Virus record (IMG/VR): IMGVR_UViG_3300048770_000022
Span: 1 to 26,569 of that record
Length of the DNA stretch: 26,569 bases
Direction: 5' to 3' (one strand)
DNA from: a virus
The notes under the pieces were generated by a model. It did not search any database. It saw only the letters and a program-made list of their open reading frames with translations, and was not told where the DNA came from. A program made the translations under genes and the position numbers. Positions 14,969-21,702 of this stretch are shown here, piece by piece. The stretch's first letter is position 1; every line of letters starts with the position of its first letter.

Positions 14969-15265
14969 ATGACTCCGGAAGATGGGTTATTAATAGAGGA
15001 TCTGGAAAAAGATCCTGAGTTTAGTAAGATTGATATACAAAAAGAGCTTTCACATTACCGTGAAGTGGTCGGATATATGGGTGCAAACGCTCCAATAGGT
15101 GTGTTATGTCTTCCTAGGGTTATCGAGAACATCCTTGCTAAGAACGATATTGTTAGAGTTTATGACCTTATCAACTATAAATTGGATGGGATCAAGGGAC
15201 TCGGTGTGGAGCGGATTGACTTGATTAGGGCTCGCTGCGACGAGTTCTTTTCGATGCCGATTTAA
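14969..15265 (+). CDS. Alpha-CTD-like helix-hairpin-helix protein on the opposite strand of the head operon
   Basis: 98 aa, ATG at 14969 with GAGG six bases upstream. Residues 1-40 are acidic and helical (DLEKDPEFSKIDIQKELSHY). Residues about 42-95 resemble the C-terminal domain of the RNA polymerase alpha subunit: PIGVLCLPRVIENILAKNDI, then VRVYDLINYKLDGIKGLGVE and RIDLIRARCDEF. The GIKGLGVERIDLI hairpin (74-86) matches the DNA-binding helix-hairpin-helix of that fold, and the L-x-L-P-R...N-x-L pattern occupies the place of the family's first helix. It fills a 135-bp space that lacks a minus-strand gene, but its 3' part overlaps antisense the last 54 codons of 15104-15766. It could bind DNA near promoters or contact host polymerase. 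The family likeness is judged by eye. Confidence 0.6.
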   Translation: MTPEDGLLIEDLEKDPEFSKIDIQKELSHYREVVGYMGANAPIGVLCLPRVIENILAKNDIVRVYDLINYKLDGIKGLGVERIDLIRARCDEFFSMPI

Positions 15266-15766
15266 GTACTCGATTTCGGACGGTAGATCGCAACCGCTTT
15301 CCTTGCGAATGTAAGGCCAAAATTTTAGAGCATAGAACGCATCGCACCATCCCTTCATCTTATGCCAAGATGGATGCACAACAGTGCATTCGCTCAACTC
15401 TGCCATCGTTGCTGCATTAGGAAGGCACCAAAGCCTCTTCGTAATGACTCCAGAGACTTTGTTGTAAAGGAAAATGGTTTGCGAAGGCCTTGGAGACGGC
15501 ATGTAAAGCATGGCGAAAAACTTTCTTCGCATCACGTTGGATATCAGAGGATCTGAAGCCAGGACGTATCCAATGCAATACTCGTCCTCAGCAAAGATCG
15601 GATTATGTCTGTCTGCGCATATATAAAGCTGCTCCTCAATGTCCTTTGTCAGGGCCATTGCTATTTCCATAGATTCGTATTTAGATCGATCGCTGGAAGC
15701 GATCATTGATAGCTCTCCAGCGGTCTTTCTATTATTAACTTCGGTTTTAAAATCTATTATATTCAA
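15104..15766 (-). CDS. Conserved phage protein between portal and scaffold, function unknown
   Basis: 220 aa from a TTG at 15766 that overlaps the upstream stop (TTGA). An in-frame ATG at 15706 (MIASSDRSKYESMEIAMALT) has a strong GGAG about 8 nt upstream and may be the true start, giving 200 aa. Landmarks are RRKFFAMLYMPSPRPSQTIF, VITKRLWCLPNAATMAEL and HPSWHKMKGWCDAFYALKFW, a pattern seen in uncharacterised genes next to podovirus portals as far as I recall. No catalytic motif is visible. Its last 54 codons are overlapped antisense by the plus-strand gene at 14969-15265, an unusual arrangement for a phage structural block. Confidence 0.55.
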   Translation of the reverse strand: MNIIDFKTEVNNRKTAGELSMIASSDRSKYESMEIAMALTKDIEEQLYICADRHNPIFAEDEYCIGYVLASDPLISNVMRRKFFAMLYMPSPRPSQTIFLYNKVSGVITKRLWCLPNAATMAELSECTVVHPSWHKMKGWCDAFYALKFWPYIRKESGCDLPSEIEYLNRHRKELVAASPNQVNPLHTESLDPIQFIVDKVINSNNIVLSKDVLDNPRKT

Positions 15767-16035
15767 TGGTCTGTCTCGTTTACTTTTACGTGAGTGCAGG
15801 GGCGTATTTTGGCAAGCTTAGGGTTCATCTCATTTCCGGGGGCATTAGTGTACATGCTTTTTCTACTAAACTGCTGTTCCCAGTGTTCTCCTGGGATAGC
15901 GCGTTTGCTACCCTTTGCAGGCACTGAGTCGTTTGGCCCATGGTCATCATGATGGACTTTAGGCCCCTCTAGCTTATCTTTAGTCATAGGAGCACGACCC
16001 AATTGCGCCATGCCTGGTCCTAGTTTTTTAGCCAT
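15763..16035 (-). CDS. Small basic phage protein, function unknown
   Basis: 90 aa from ATG 16035 (MAKKLGPGMAQLGRAPMTKD), with AGAGG five bases upstream; the longer in-frame start overlapping the gene at 16043 is unlikely. The protein is His-rich (KVHHDDHGPNDS) and otherwise polar (GEHWEQQFSRKSMYTNAPGN). Its stop overlaps the TTG of the next gene. It lies in the conserved small-gene cluster between portal and scaffold. No function can be assigned. Confidence 0.55.
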   Translation of the reverse strand: MAKKLGPGMAQLGRAPMTKDKLEGPKVHHDDHGPNDSVPAKGSKRAIPGEHWEQQFSRKSMYTNAPGNEMNPKLAKIRPCTHVKVNETDH

Positions 16036-16042
16036 ATAACCT

Positions 16043-16249
16043 CTAGTGTTTAGCTTGATGCTTCTTTGCGTAGTTTGCAAGACCTGCACCTGCTCTGTCA
16101 AGATCCTCTGGATTACCAAACTCAGTGGCGTATTTCAAACCGCAACATGGGTTTGGTTGCCCGAGGTCTTTTTCGTTGTGTTCCTTGGGCATACGTGCCC
16201 CTCTCATTCCACCGCGTTCGGTCGAATCATCGTTTTTTTCCCGTGCCAT
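16043..16249 (-). CDS. Small conserved phage protein after portal, function unknown
   Basis: 68 aa (MAREKNDDSTERGGMRGARM, then PKEHNEKDLGQPNPCCGLKY and ATEFGNPEDLDRAGAGLANY). The PNPCCG pair and the GNPEDLDRAGAGLANYAKKH end give it a compact, conserved look. The gene begins three bases after the portal stop. It probably belongs to the head module as an assembly or minor virion protein, but nothing in the sequence shows an activity. Confidence 0.55.
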   Translation of the reverse strand: MAREKNDDSTERGGMRGARMPKEHNEKDLGQPNPCCGLKYATEFGNPEDLDRAGAGLANYAKKHQAKH

Positions 16250-16251
16250 AA

Positions 16252-18294
16252 TTATACTCCTGCCATTTGTGTGGCTTTTTTAGCTTCTTCTGCTTCATTC
16301 GCTTTTCTTATAGCTTGTGCCATCTCCCAAGCGTTTTTAAATGTAGTCATATCGAGAGTCTCTAACTCAATCATCATCTTGACAAGGTTTAATTCGCTCT
16401 CGGTTCTCTCATGTTCGGCCTTGGCTGAGTTGTCATTCATCTTGCTTAAACGCTCCTGCGCGCTCGCCATAAGGTCTTTCTCGCGAGCTAGATCGACACG
16501 GGCTTTAGCATACTTGGTCATGATCTCAGACTGATCCTTTTTAGCCATCTGTTCGGCTTGTTGCTGCGCTTGTTGAGCCTGCTGCTGCTGCTCTTCCTGC
16601 ATGTCCTGTTCTACTTGCTTCTTGTTTGTAATAAAAGCGGCTCGCACAATAGACTTGTTGGCGATTGGAATACCGATCTCACGGAAGTGGAGGAGTTGCT
16701 GCAATTCCATCTGTCTCTGACTCGTAGAATAGTTACCCTCTTCAACCGCAACGGAATACTTGAGTGAATGAGATGTGAAAAATCGAGGATCGGGTTCTCG
16801 TCCAAGTATGGAAGCAATCTTACCGCGCGAAAAATTCTTTCGGATAGCTTGTAGACGTATCTTGCCGTAGAGTCGCTGTGTGTAATCAGACTTGTCAAGT
16901 ATACCTTGCAAAGTGACGATGCCCGCGGACTGGCGCAGCATAGAGAGAATTCCCGCTTTATCATCTGTTGCGCTTCCAAGTAACTCTTCGTTGACTCCGC
17001 TAATTTTTGTAATATCCTCACTAAGGCTCCTAGATAGTTCAATAACCGATTGTGGTATCCCTTGTGGTTCTAACCTCTGAATCTCACTTGGCAGTCTACC
17101 AGCTTTAAGAGGTATCAGGCAACCATTTTGTGTTTGACGAAATGCTTTAGGATCAACCACGGCATCAACTGGGTATATCCAAGCGTTTTGTACCTGGGAT
17201 TGTAACAAATCAAGTTCGATAACTTTACGCATGTTGTAGAGATATTGCGCATCCCTGAGATTTCTGACAACGCCCATTTGTCTCCAAGCATAGGACTGGA
17301 TATCAGGAAAATGATAACAGTGATGAGGCACGAAAGGGTAGGGGTCGATATTCAGCAGGTTCTTTCCATGGTAGAGAATATGATCTCCTAAGCTAAGTAT
17401 AAGCTTTACTGTGGGTACTTGCACCTTCTTAGTGATGAGCCAGGGCTGCATTCTGAGCACTTGCTCCATCATGTCATCTTGATCTTCCTCGTCCTCTTCC
17501 CATTCGACGCTCTCACCACTCTTGGGATCAAGTACAATTGTAGCCTCACGCGTTGTACGGTAATGGACTTCATCGTAGGCAAATAGGCGGTTAGTAGCAA
17601 GATTGAGTAGTTCAGCCTGTAAGGGAAACCGGCCATCCTTAGCTCCTCCAGCACGCATTTTTTCGATTTCATTAGCTCGACCAGGTAAAAGGGATTTAGC
17701 TGCTGTTTTTGTAAGCCAGCGCCTGCGCCAAATAAAAGTACAGTCTGTTAAGTCCATCTTACGATAGTAGGGATCAATCAAATAGTTCGGACTAGCCACA
17801 GAATCGGTAAAAAGATCTCCAGAAATGGGGTCAAGGGTATAGTCAGGGTAGAGATGTAGCAAATTAGATCCAACGTCAAGTGATCCCTCAAAACTTTGGC
17901 TGAAATACTCTTGAAATCCATCACGATCTTCGCTCCATTTTAAGACTTTGTTGAAGTCGTCTGCGAGTGTATCAGTGTCATTGATGGGTATTGTAATAGT
18001 TGATTTGCGGTTTTTACGCTGATATCCTGCGATCATATTGATGTGTCGCATGATTAGATTGAAAAAGAATCGACGGCTTTGATAGTAGTTGTTATCGCCA
18101 TAGACCATGGACCAAAGCGTTTGATCCCCAGCTTTAAATCGCCTATCGATTGCACCCTGTATCCAATATGAACTGTTTTGAGGATAGCTCGAGAGGTAGA
18201 AGTGATCCTTCATAGCCTTTAGATTAACGCTTCCACTGTCTGATGGGTCGACGTAACCTAGTGAAAAGCCTGCTTGCGACTCATATGATCCCAT
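16252..18294 (-). CDS. Portal protein, P22-like
   Basis: 680 aa, near the 725 aa of P22 gp1. The N-terminus has YWIQGAIDRRFKAGDQTLWS and NYYQSRRFFFNLIMRHINMI followed by AGYQRKNRKS, the classical beginning of P22-type portals. The middle contains DVGSNLLHLYPDYTLDPISG, LIDPYYRKMDLTDCTFIWRR and PFVPHHCYHFP. A region KISGVNEELLGSATDDKAGI precedes the tunnel part. The C-terminus (residues about 565-660) is a Gln-rich coiled coil (EEQQQQAQQAQQQAEQMAKK) corresponding to the barrel. It forms the dodecameric DNA gateway and docks the terminase encoded upstream. The start has AGG about seven bases upstream. Confidence 0.85.
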   Translation of the reverse strand: MGSYESQAGFSLGYVDPSDSGSVNLKAMKDHFYLSSYPQNSSYWIQGAIDRRFKAGDQTLWSMVYGDNNYYQSRRFFFNLIMRHINMIAGYQRKNRKSTITIPINDTDTLADDFNKVLKWSEDRDGFQEYFSQSFEGSLDVGSNLLHLYPDYTLDPISGDLFTDSVASPNYLIDPYYRKMDLTDCTFIWRRRWLTKTAAKSLLPGRANEIEKMRAGGAKDGRFPLQAELLNLATNRLFAYDEVHYRTTREATIVLDPKSGESVEWEEDEEDQDDMMEQVLRMQPWLITKKVQVPTVKLILSLGDHILYHGKNLLNIDPYPFVPHHCYHFPDIQSYAWRQMGVVRNLRDAQYLYNMRKVIELDLLQSQVQNAWIYPVDAVVDPKAFRQTQNGCLIPLKAGRLPSEIQRLEPQGIPQSVIELSRSLSEDITKISGVNEELLGSATDDKAGILSMLRQSAGIVTLQGILDKSDYTQRLYGKIRLQAIRKNFSRGKIASILGREPDPRFFTSHSLKYSVAVEEGNYSTSQRQMELQQLLHFREIGIPIANKSIVRAAFITNKKQVEQDMQEEQQQQAQQAQQQAEQMAKKDQSEIMTKYAKARVDLAREKDLMASAQERLSKMNDNSAKAEHERTESELNLVKMMIELETLDMTTFKNAWEMAQAIRKANEAEEAKKATQMAGV

Positions 18295-18326
18295 GCATTA
18301 CCTATTTTTATTAAAAATAAGATATA

Positions 18327-18575
18327 TCACATGACACTGTGTTTGTCACGCTCTACTTTTTCGCGAGTTTTTGCATTGTAGAAACCGTATTCAGGCATAA
18401 CATTAATTACATCACGCTTTCTTTTTGCTATTACACCGGCTTTTCTGTGACAATCTAAACACACATTTCTTCTGCGTTTGTTTTTATAGGGAGATGGGAA
18501 AAAACTCAAGTGCTTAAGTTTGTTGCAATTCTGGCAATTGTGCATATAATCTTCAAGTCGAGGTGTTGGATTCAT
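18327..18575 (-). CDS. Small zinc-finger protein related to the HNH N-terminal finger
   Basis: 82 aa. Finger C14-x2-C17-x21-C39-x2-C42 (MHNCQNCNKLKHLSFFPSPY, then VCLDCHRKAG), the same CxxC...CxxC layout as the first domain of the HNH protein at 10561-11145 and of 24123-24338. The rest is basic (VIAKRKRDVINVMPEYGFYN). No HNH core follows. The ATG at 18575 lacks a Shine-Dalgarno; ATG 18545 (residue 11) directly before the finger is an alternative. It lies between terminase and portal with an intergenic gap upstream that holds a candidate small RNA. It could be a nucleic-acid-binding protein or a decayed or split mobile nuclease. Confidence 0.55.
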   Translation of the reverse strand: MNPTPRLEDYMHNCQNCNKLKHLSFFPSPYKNKRRRNVCLDCHRKAGVIAKRKRDVINVMPEYGFYNAKTREKVERDKHSVM

Positions 18576-18578
18576 AAG

Positions 18579-18607
18579 TTGACGTAACCGATTTTATATG
18601 CTATAAT
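18579..18607 (+). promoter_or_regulatory. Near-consensus plus-strand promoter in the TerL/zinc-finger gap
   Basis: TTGACG (18579-18584), 17-bp spacer ending in TGC, TATAAT (18602-18607): a perfect -10 with extended -10 TGn. No plus-strand coding gene follows for 3 kb; a terminator-like signal follows after about 60 nt. Confidence 0.7.
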
Positions 18608-18612
18608 TCACA

Positions 18613-18674
18613 GCGTAACGCCGAAACTCGGAATCTCGACGTTATCTATACCCTATCGGTATTGTTTTATTTTT
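18613..18674 (+). ncRNA. Candidate small RNA, about 62 nt
   Basis: Predicted from promoter (18579-18607) to U-tract (18663-18674). The RNA has a stem TAACG/CGTTA (18616-18620 with 18640-18644) enclosing CCGA-AAC-TCGG (18621-18631), and then the terminator hairpin. It lies wholly between the TerL stop (18697) and the zinc-finger gene start (18575), on the strand opposite both. No ORF of use is inside. Target unknown. Confidence 0.45.
18648..18674 (+). terminator. Intrinsic terminator-like signal of the candidate small RNA
   Basis: ATACC (18648-18652), 5-nt loop, GGTAT (18658-18662), followed by TGTTTTATTTTT. The stem is short, so efficiency is uncertain. A second stem GGGCAC-TTCG-GTGCCC (18677-18692) with a stable CUUCGG tetraloop follows but has no U-tract. 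Confidence 0.5.
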
Positions 18675-18696
18675 CAGGGCACTTCGGTGCCCACTC

Positions 18697-19971
18697 TCAA
18701 AAGTAACCTCCTGATCCAGTTCTACCAAAAGGATCGCCATCATCACCAAAGATCTCGCGTTTGATGTCATCAATAGATCGATTGTCATTGCGATGCGAAA
18801 GCTCTCCTCGAGGGAATTCAGAGCAAATTGCGTACCTTAAAGCGTCTAGGATGTGGTCGTTTACCTTTAGTGGCTTATCCTCTCCCCTGTCAGCTGCTTT
18901 AGGGTCCCAGGCGTAGGATTGGATGTGCTCCAGCAAAGTCTTGCATCCGGCTTGAATGGCTATTGTCTTTTGTCCGATAAACTTTGAAGTATGTTTAATA
19001 CCGAGCAACACATCATTGTTTGCGTCAAGTACAGGTAAGTTACGCCTGCGTAGCTCGAGCTTAAAACTGGCGGCGGCAGGGTCAACATAAATCTTTTGAA
19101 TCTCTTTATATCGCACAAAGTTTTCCACATCATCCGCAAGCTCTGCATCAGTCTTTGAGCGTCCCTTTTTCGCACTGTCATAGTAATACTCCTCTGTCAC
19201 TCGTATTTGAGGCCATATGTTGCTAATCTTTACGATAACTGCGGCCGTAGCATTAGTTGTGCCATAGTCAATGCCACAGATAGAATAGACCGAATTTGAA
19301 GTCTCGTTTTCATAGATGTTGTCTTGGTCGAAGTTGTCATATACGAGACCGTGTGCAGCTGCCCATTCGCCAAGAATATACCGCTTGAACCACATACCAG
19401 TATACTCACGTTTAAGAGACTCTTTATAATCATTTTTTAAACTCGGGTTATCATCTAGATGAAAGTTCCAAGTCGCAACATTGAGGTCTTGAGAACGGTC
19501 AATGTACTCTTTTTTAAGCCAGTGTGCGGGTCCTTCTGGATTGCATGTAGCCAATAATTGTGCCCCAGGTATAGAGAGGCGTGATAAAAGCATACGCCAA
19601 AAGGGCGCTGGTATACAAGTTGCCTCGTCGACATAAGCGCAAGCGAGCGTAGCACCCTGAATGCGACGAACCGCTCCTTCGTCATGCGCCCCAACAAAAT
19701 ATATATTACGCCCATACAGCTTGGTCTCGGTGGTTTTGGTGGAAGGTGGGGAGAACCCAAGGAATTTGTATAGTTCCAATAAAACGTTTCTTTGAATAGT
19801 GTCACGGTTGACTCCTATGATCATTACATTGCCCTGAGGGCCATTCTTGATTAGATCAATAAGCTTGAGTATGCTTGAGTAGGTTTTTCCAGATCGAACA
19901 GCTCCCACCCATATGTTTAGGCGTTTGTTAGCTTCCTGGAATGATAGGATTTGCTTATCACTTAATGGCAT
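18697..19971 (-). CDS. terL: Terminase large subunit
   Basis: 424 aa, ATG at 19971, overlapping the small-subunit gene by 14 nt. ATPase domain: Walker A GAVRSGKT (23-30), Walker B ACAYVDEAT (about 110-118, D115 E116), and the coupling motif TCNPEGPAHW (142-151). Nuclease domain: GIDYGTTNA (D235), KIYVDPAA (D297) and NDHILDALRY (D372, D376), the acidic triad of RNase H-like headful nucleases. All key residues are present and the length is normal. With TerS and the portal it packages DNA into the prohead. It is the firmest call in the window. Confidence 0.95.
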   Translation of the reverse strand: MPLSDKQILSFQEANKRLNIWVGAVRSGKTYSSILKLIDLIKNGPQGNVMIIGVNRDTIQRNVLLELYKFLGFSPPSTKTTETKLYGRNIYFVGAHDEGAVRRIQGATLACAYVDEATCIPAPFWRMLLSRLSIPGAQLLATCNPEGPAHWLKKEYIDRSQDLNVATWNFHLDDNPSLKNDYKESLKREYTGMWFKRYILGEWAAAHGLVYDNFDQDNIYENETSNSVYSICGIDYGTTNATAAVIVKISNIWPQIRVTEEYYYDSAKKGRSKTDAELADDVENFVRYKEIQKIYVDPAAASFKLELRRRNLPVLDANNDVLLGIKHTSKFIGQKTIAIQAGCKTLLEHIQSYAWDPKAADRGEDKPLKVNDHILDALRYAICSEFPRGELSHRNDNRSIDDIKREIFGDDGDPFGRTGSGGYF

Positions 19972-20476
19972 CTGTTTTTAACTTATTGGCATGAAGCCAA
20001 TCCAATAGGGATGTTATTGTTGTGTCGTTGGGGGTCGTAGCTTTGTTTTTTTCATTGGCCGCTTTCTTATCATATTCGTAATCAATTTTTCTCTTATCTT
20101 TTTCAAATTCCTGATCGTCAATCTCCTTGAAATAAATCGGCAAAAACCTGTTCCCATATGACTGATGAAGTTTTTCGTTTGTGAGTATCTTATATCCAAT
20201 CCAGTCTTTCATTTTCTCGTAATAAGGAAGAAAACAACCTCTTTCGCAAATTGATTTCCATTGAGACCTAGCTATATTTTTGTATTGAGAATAAAATTGT
20301 GACATATGAACTATGTTGCTTTTTGACTCATCTTCTTTTTTCATCCATGCAAGCATTTCTTCGCCGAGCACCAATAGATCTTGATCGGCATATCCTGCAT
20401 TTGGCGGCCTACCATGTCCCACAGCGTTTTTATTACCTATGGGAGCCCCATTATTTTGTTTGCGCTTAGGACGCAT
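19958..20476 (-). CDS. terS: Terminase small subunit
   Basis: 172 aa, ATG at 20476. The N-terminal RPKRKQNNGAPIGNKNAVGH followed by GRPPNAG is the glycine/asparagine-rich start common to many small terminases. The middle is helical and aromatic (HMSQFYSQYKNIARSQWKSI, then YYEKMKDWIGYKILTNEKLH), the C-terminus charged (QEFEKDKRKIDYEYDKKAAN). Its stop lies inside the TerL start. It should recognise the packaging site and load TerL. The identity comes from the N-terminal pattern and position. Confidence 0.75.
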   Translation of the reverse strand: MRPKRKQNNGAPIGNKNAVGHGRPPNAGYADQDLLVLGEEMLAWMKKEDESKSNIVHMSQFYSQYKNIARSQWKSICERGCFLPYYEKMKDWIGYKILTNEKLHQSYGNRFLPIYFKEIDDQEFEKDKRKIDYEYDKKAANEKNKATTPNDTTITSLLDWLHANKLKTDAIK

Positions 20477-20615
20477 TATTTCCCAGCCTTTTTAATGTAG
20501 GGCAGTTCATATTTCTACATTTTAACCATTGAGGACCTTCTCTGTTTACCCTAAAACTTCTTAAATAATGGTCACACGATGTACATTTATGTTTAGTCAA
20601 CCTACCCTTCCTCAC
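20466..20615 (-). CDS. 49-aa zinc-ribbon protein
   Basis: A short gene starting at GTG (20613-20615) that overlaps the stop of the upstream gene in a GTGA junction and ends 11 nt inside the TerS start. The translation contains KHKCTSCDHYLRSFRVNREG and QWLKCRNMNCPTLKR, giving CxxC-18-CxxxxC, the spacing of a zinc ribbon. Overlaps at both ends and the conserved Cys layout argue for a real gene. Its role may be nucleic-acid binding or as a small partner of host or phage factors. Confidence 0.65.
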   Translation of the reverse strand: MRKGRLTKHKCTSCDHYLRSFRVNREGPQWLKCRNMNCPTLKRLGNNAS

Positions 20616-20824
20616 TTCCCAGCCTTTTTTTTGAGATCCGCTGCGATCTTCGCGCGTTTCTTAGCAAACTTCTCATCAAGTTTAGCCTCAGCCAAATTGT
20701 CAGCTTTATTTGCTCCCGTGGAGTGTTTAGCCCTAGCGCTTGCACCACGGCCTTCTGTATGTGCAAGAGTGGAAAATGTTTTTTCACGTTTTGCTGCTTT
20801 GAGATCGTCACTTTTTTTGCTCAC
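20612..20824 (-). CDS. Small basic protein, function unknown
   Basis: 70 aa from a GTG at 20824 overlapping the upstream stop (GTGA). Very Lys/Ala-rich (MSKKSDDLKAAKREKTFSTL ... KFAKKRAKIAADLKKKAGK), helical, probably nucleic-acid-associated. It sits at the head of the packaging genes. No family recognised. Confidence 0.5.
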   Translation of the reverse strand: MSKKSDDLKAAKREKTFSTLAHTEGRGASARAKHSTGANKADNLAEAKLDEKFAKKRAKIAADLKKKAGK

Positions 20825-21012
20825 AATGTTTCATCCGTTAATTCCATATCCAAAGGGTGTTTATCAAGTAAATCCCCTAATTTCAACACTAAATCATAGC
20901 GTGGATGCATATTTCTCACCCTGCATTCAAAGAGGCACTGGTTGATAAATTGTATTTCGCCGCGCTCTAACTTTATAGTTATTTTTGTATGTTTGTCGAT
21001 GTATTTAACCAA
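20821..21012 (-). CDS. Small protein of unknown function
   Basis: 63 aa from a TTG at 21012, with AAGG eight bases upstream, overlapping the 3' end of the zinc-finger gene by 34 nt; no in-frame ATG precedes residue 35. Sequence features include KITIKLERGEIQFINQCLFE and YDLVLKLGDLLDKHPLDMEL, a strand-then-helices pattern. Its stop TGA overlaps the GTG of the next gene. Translational coupling on both sides makes it likely to be real. Confidence 0.5.
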   Translation of the reverse strand: MVKYIDKHTKITIKLERGEIQFINQCLFECRVRNMHPRYDLVLKLGDLLDKHPLDMELTDETL

Positions 21013-21392
21013 TCTCTCTCTACCTTCGTTGTTTTAAATCGCGGCCACAACCTTTCTCGCCATTGATGATTGAGATTTTTAACCTTCTTTTTAACCTTCC
21101 CATATGAAGCTAAAGCCCTTTTGATACGCCTATTTTCGCAGTATCCACGAGAATGAGAGCGGCAATAAGCTCTCCATTCTGCCATTCCCCATTCGCTTTG
21201 CTTTCTCTTCTTCCATGCTTTATTGTTGGCTCTACGTTTGTCTAGATTCTTTAGTCTAGATTTCTTGTCGATCTCTTTGTGTCTTTCGAGGTTTGTAAGT
21301 CTCCAGTATTTTGTGCCACATTTTTTTGCACAGAATATCTTCTTTCCTTTTTCTGGGAATTGAGTTCCACAGACAACGCATTCTTTTTGCAT
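20979..21392 (-). CDS. Basic zinc-finger protein (probable C-terminal part of a -1 frameshifted gene)
   Basis: 137 aa from an ATG at 21392 that has no Shine-Dalgarno. The beginning is a CxxC-12-CxxxC finger (CVVCGTQFPEKGKKIFCAKK), followed by a very basic region (KSRLKNLDKRRANNKAWKKR, then KRALASYGKVKKKVKNLNHQ). It resembles the first part of phage HNH-type proteins without an HNH core. A better start lies in the other frame at 21433 (MADFKGTQLDLFDTCKK), with AAAGG six bases upstream; reading C AAA AAG at 21383-21389 with a -1 shift gives a continuous protein of about 151 aa. Either programmed shifting, a frameshift mutation or a sequence error could explain this. Confidence 0.6.
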   Translation of the reverse strand: MQKECVVCGTQFPEKGKKIFCAKKCGTKYWRLTNLERHKEIDKKSRLKNLDKRRANNKAWKKRKQSEWGMAEWRAYCRSHSRGYCENRRIKRALASYGKVKKKVKNLNHQWRERLWPRFKTTKVERDWLNTSTNIQK

Positions 21393-21433
21393 GTATCAAA
21401 TAAATCCAATTGAGTACCTTTGAAATCTGCCAT
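21383..21433 (-). other. Upstream frame with clamp-binding motif joined by -1 shift site
   Basis: ATG at 21433 with a good Shine-Dalgarno opens MADFKGTQLDLFDTCKK, which contains QLDLF, a match to the QL[SD]LF beta sliding-clamp binding motif. The heptamer C-AAA-AAG (21389-21383) lies in this frame. A -1 shift continues into ECVVCGTQ of the zinc-finger frame. Without a shift this frame runs on in low-quality sequence to 21251. Confidence 0.5.
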
Positions 21434-21487
21434 ACCCAACCTTTCGGTTATGCCGAATAGTTGAAAAGACGCTCCAGCTGTCACCCA

Positions 21488-21517
21488 ATCATATCATATG
21501 CAGGGCCGCACGGTCAA
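21488..21517 (-). promoter_or_regulatory. Minus-strand promoter for the packaging/head operon (proximal)
   Basis: TTGACC (21517-21512), 18-bp spacer, TATGAT (21493-21488). Lies 55 nt before the ATG at 21433. The -35 box is inside the imperfect palindrome at 21510-21534. Confidence 0.5.
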
Positions 21518-21534
21518 CGGGTGCGTCAAACCGT
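21510..21534. promoter_or_regulatory. Operator-like imperfect palindrome
   Basis: ACGGT-ca-ACG-ggtg-CGT-caa-ACCGT: two matching half sites in inverted order, overlapping the -35 of the proximal minus-strand promoter. It would suit a dimeric repressor or activator such as the ribbon-helix-helix protein encoded downstream. Confidence 0.45.
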
Positions 21535-21552
21535 AAAAATTACGCCATCTCT

Positions 21553-21580
21553 ATCATACCCATCCATGTGGATAAGTCAA
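21553..21580 (-). promoter_or_regulatory. Minus-strand promoter (distal) in the divergent control region
   Basis: TTGACT (21580-21575), 16-bp spacer, TATGAT (21558-21553). Its -35 abuts a DnaA box and lies 20 bp from the -35 of the plus-strand promoter. Confidence 0.5.
21567..21575 (-). promoter_or_regulatory. Perfect DnaA box
   Basis: TTATCCACA on the minus strand, inside the only long divergent intergenic region and next to an AT-rich stretch (21578-21600). A single box is not proof of an origin, but the place is suitable for DnaA-based control or replication start. Confidence 0.4.
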
Positions 21581-21599
21581 TTAAAATAAATTTTCTCTA

Positions 21600-21628
21600 T
21601 TGCAAAAAAGGTAGAGATATGCTATAGT
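21600..21628 (+). promoter_or_regulatory. Plus-strand promoter of the small-gene (early-type) operon
   Basis: TTGCAA (21600-21605), 17-bp spacer ending in TGC, TATAGT (21623-21628): extended -10. It shares the ATATGCTATA core with the small-RNA promoter at 18579-18607. The leader to the first gene is about 90 nt. Confidence 0.7.
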
Positions 21629-21702
21629 ATTGGTATCAAAGCGAGACTCCCCGATAGCAAAAGCTTGACGGTCGCAGCAGCAGAGATAAGGGATCTAATA
21701 TA

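Noticed and set aside
16046-16534. Plus-strand reading frame opposite portal and two small genes
   Set aside because: Hydrophobic, Ser/Ala/Cys-rich complement of charged helices, spanning several minus-strand genes with good signals.
18295-18326. ATTTTT-ATT-AAAAAT repeat as a terminator before the portal gene
   Set aside because: Pure A/T stem with a 3-nt loop; too weak, and expected by chance in an AT-rich spacer.
18677-18692. GGGCAC-TTCG-GTGCCC stem as terminator for the large terminase gene
   Set aside because: No U-tract follows on either strand; kept only as an unexplained stem next to the candidate small RNA.
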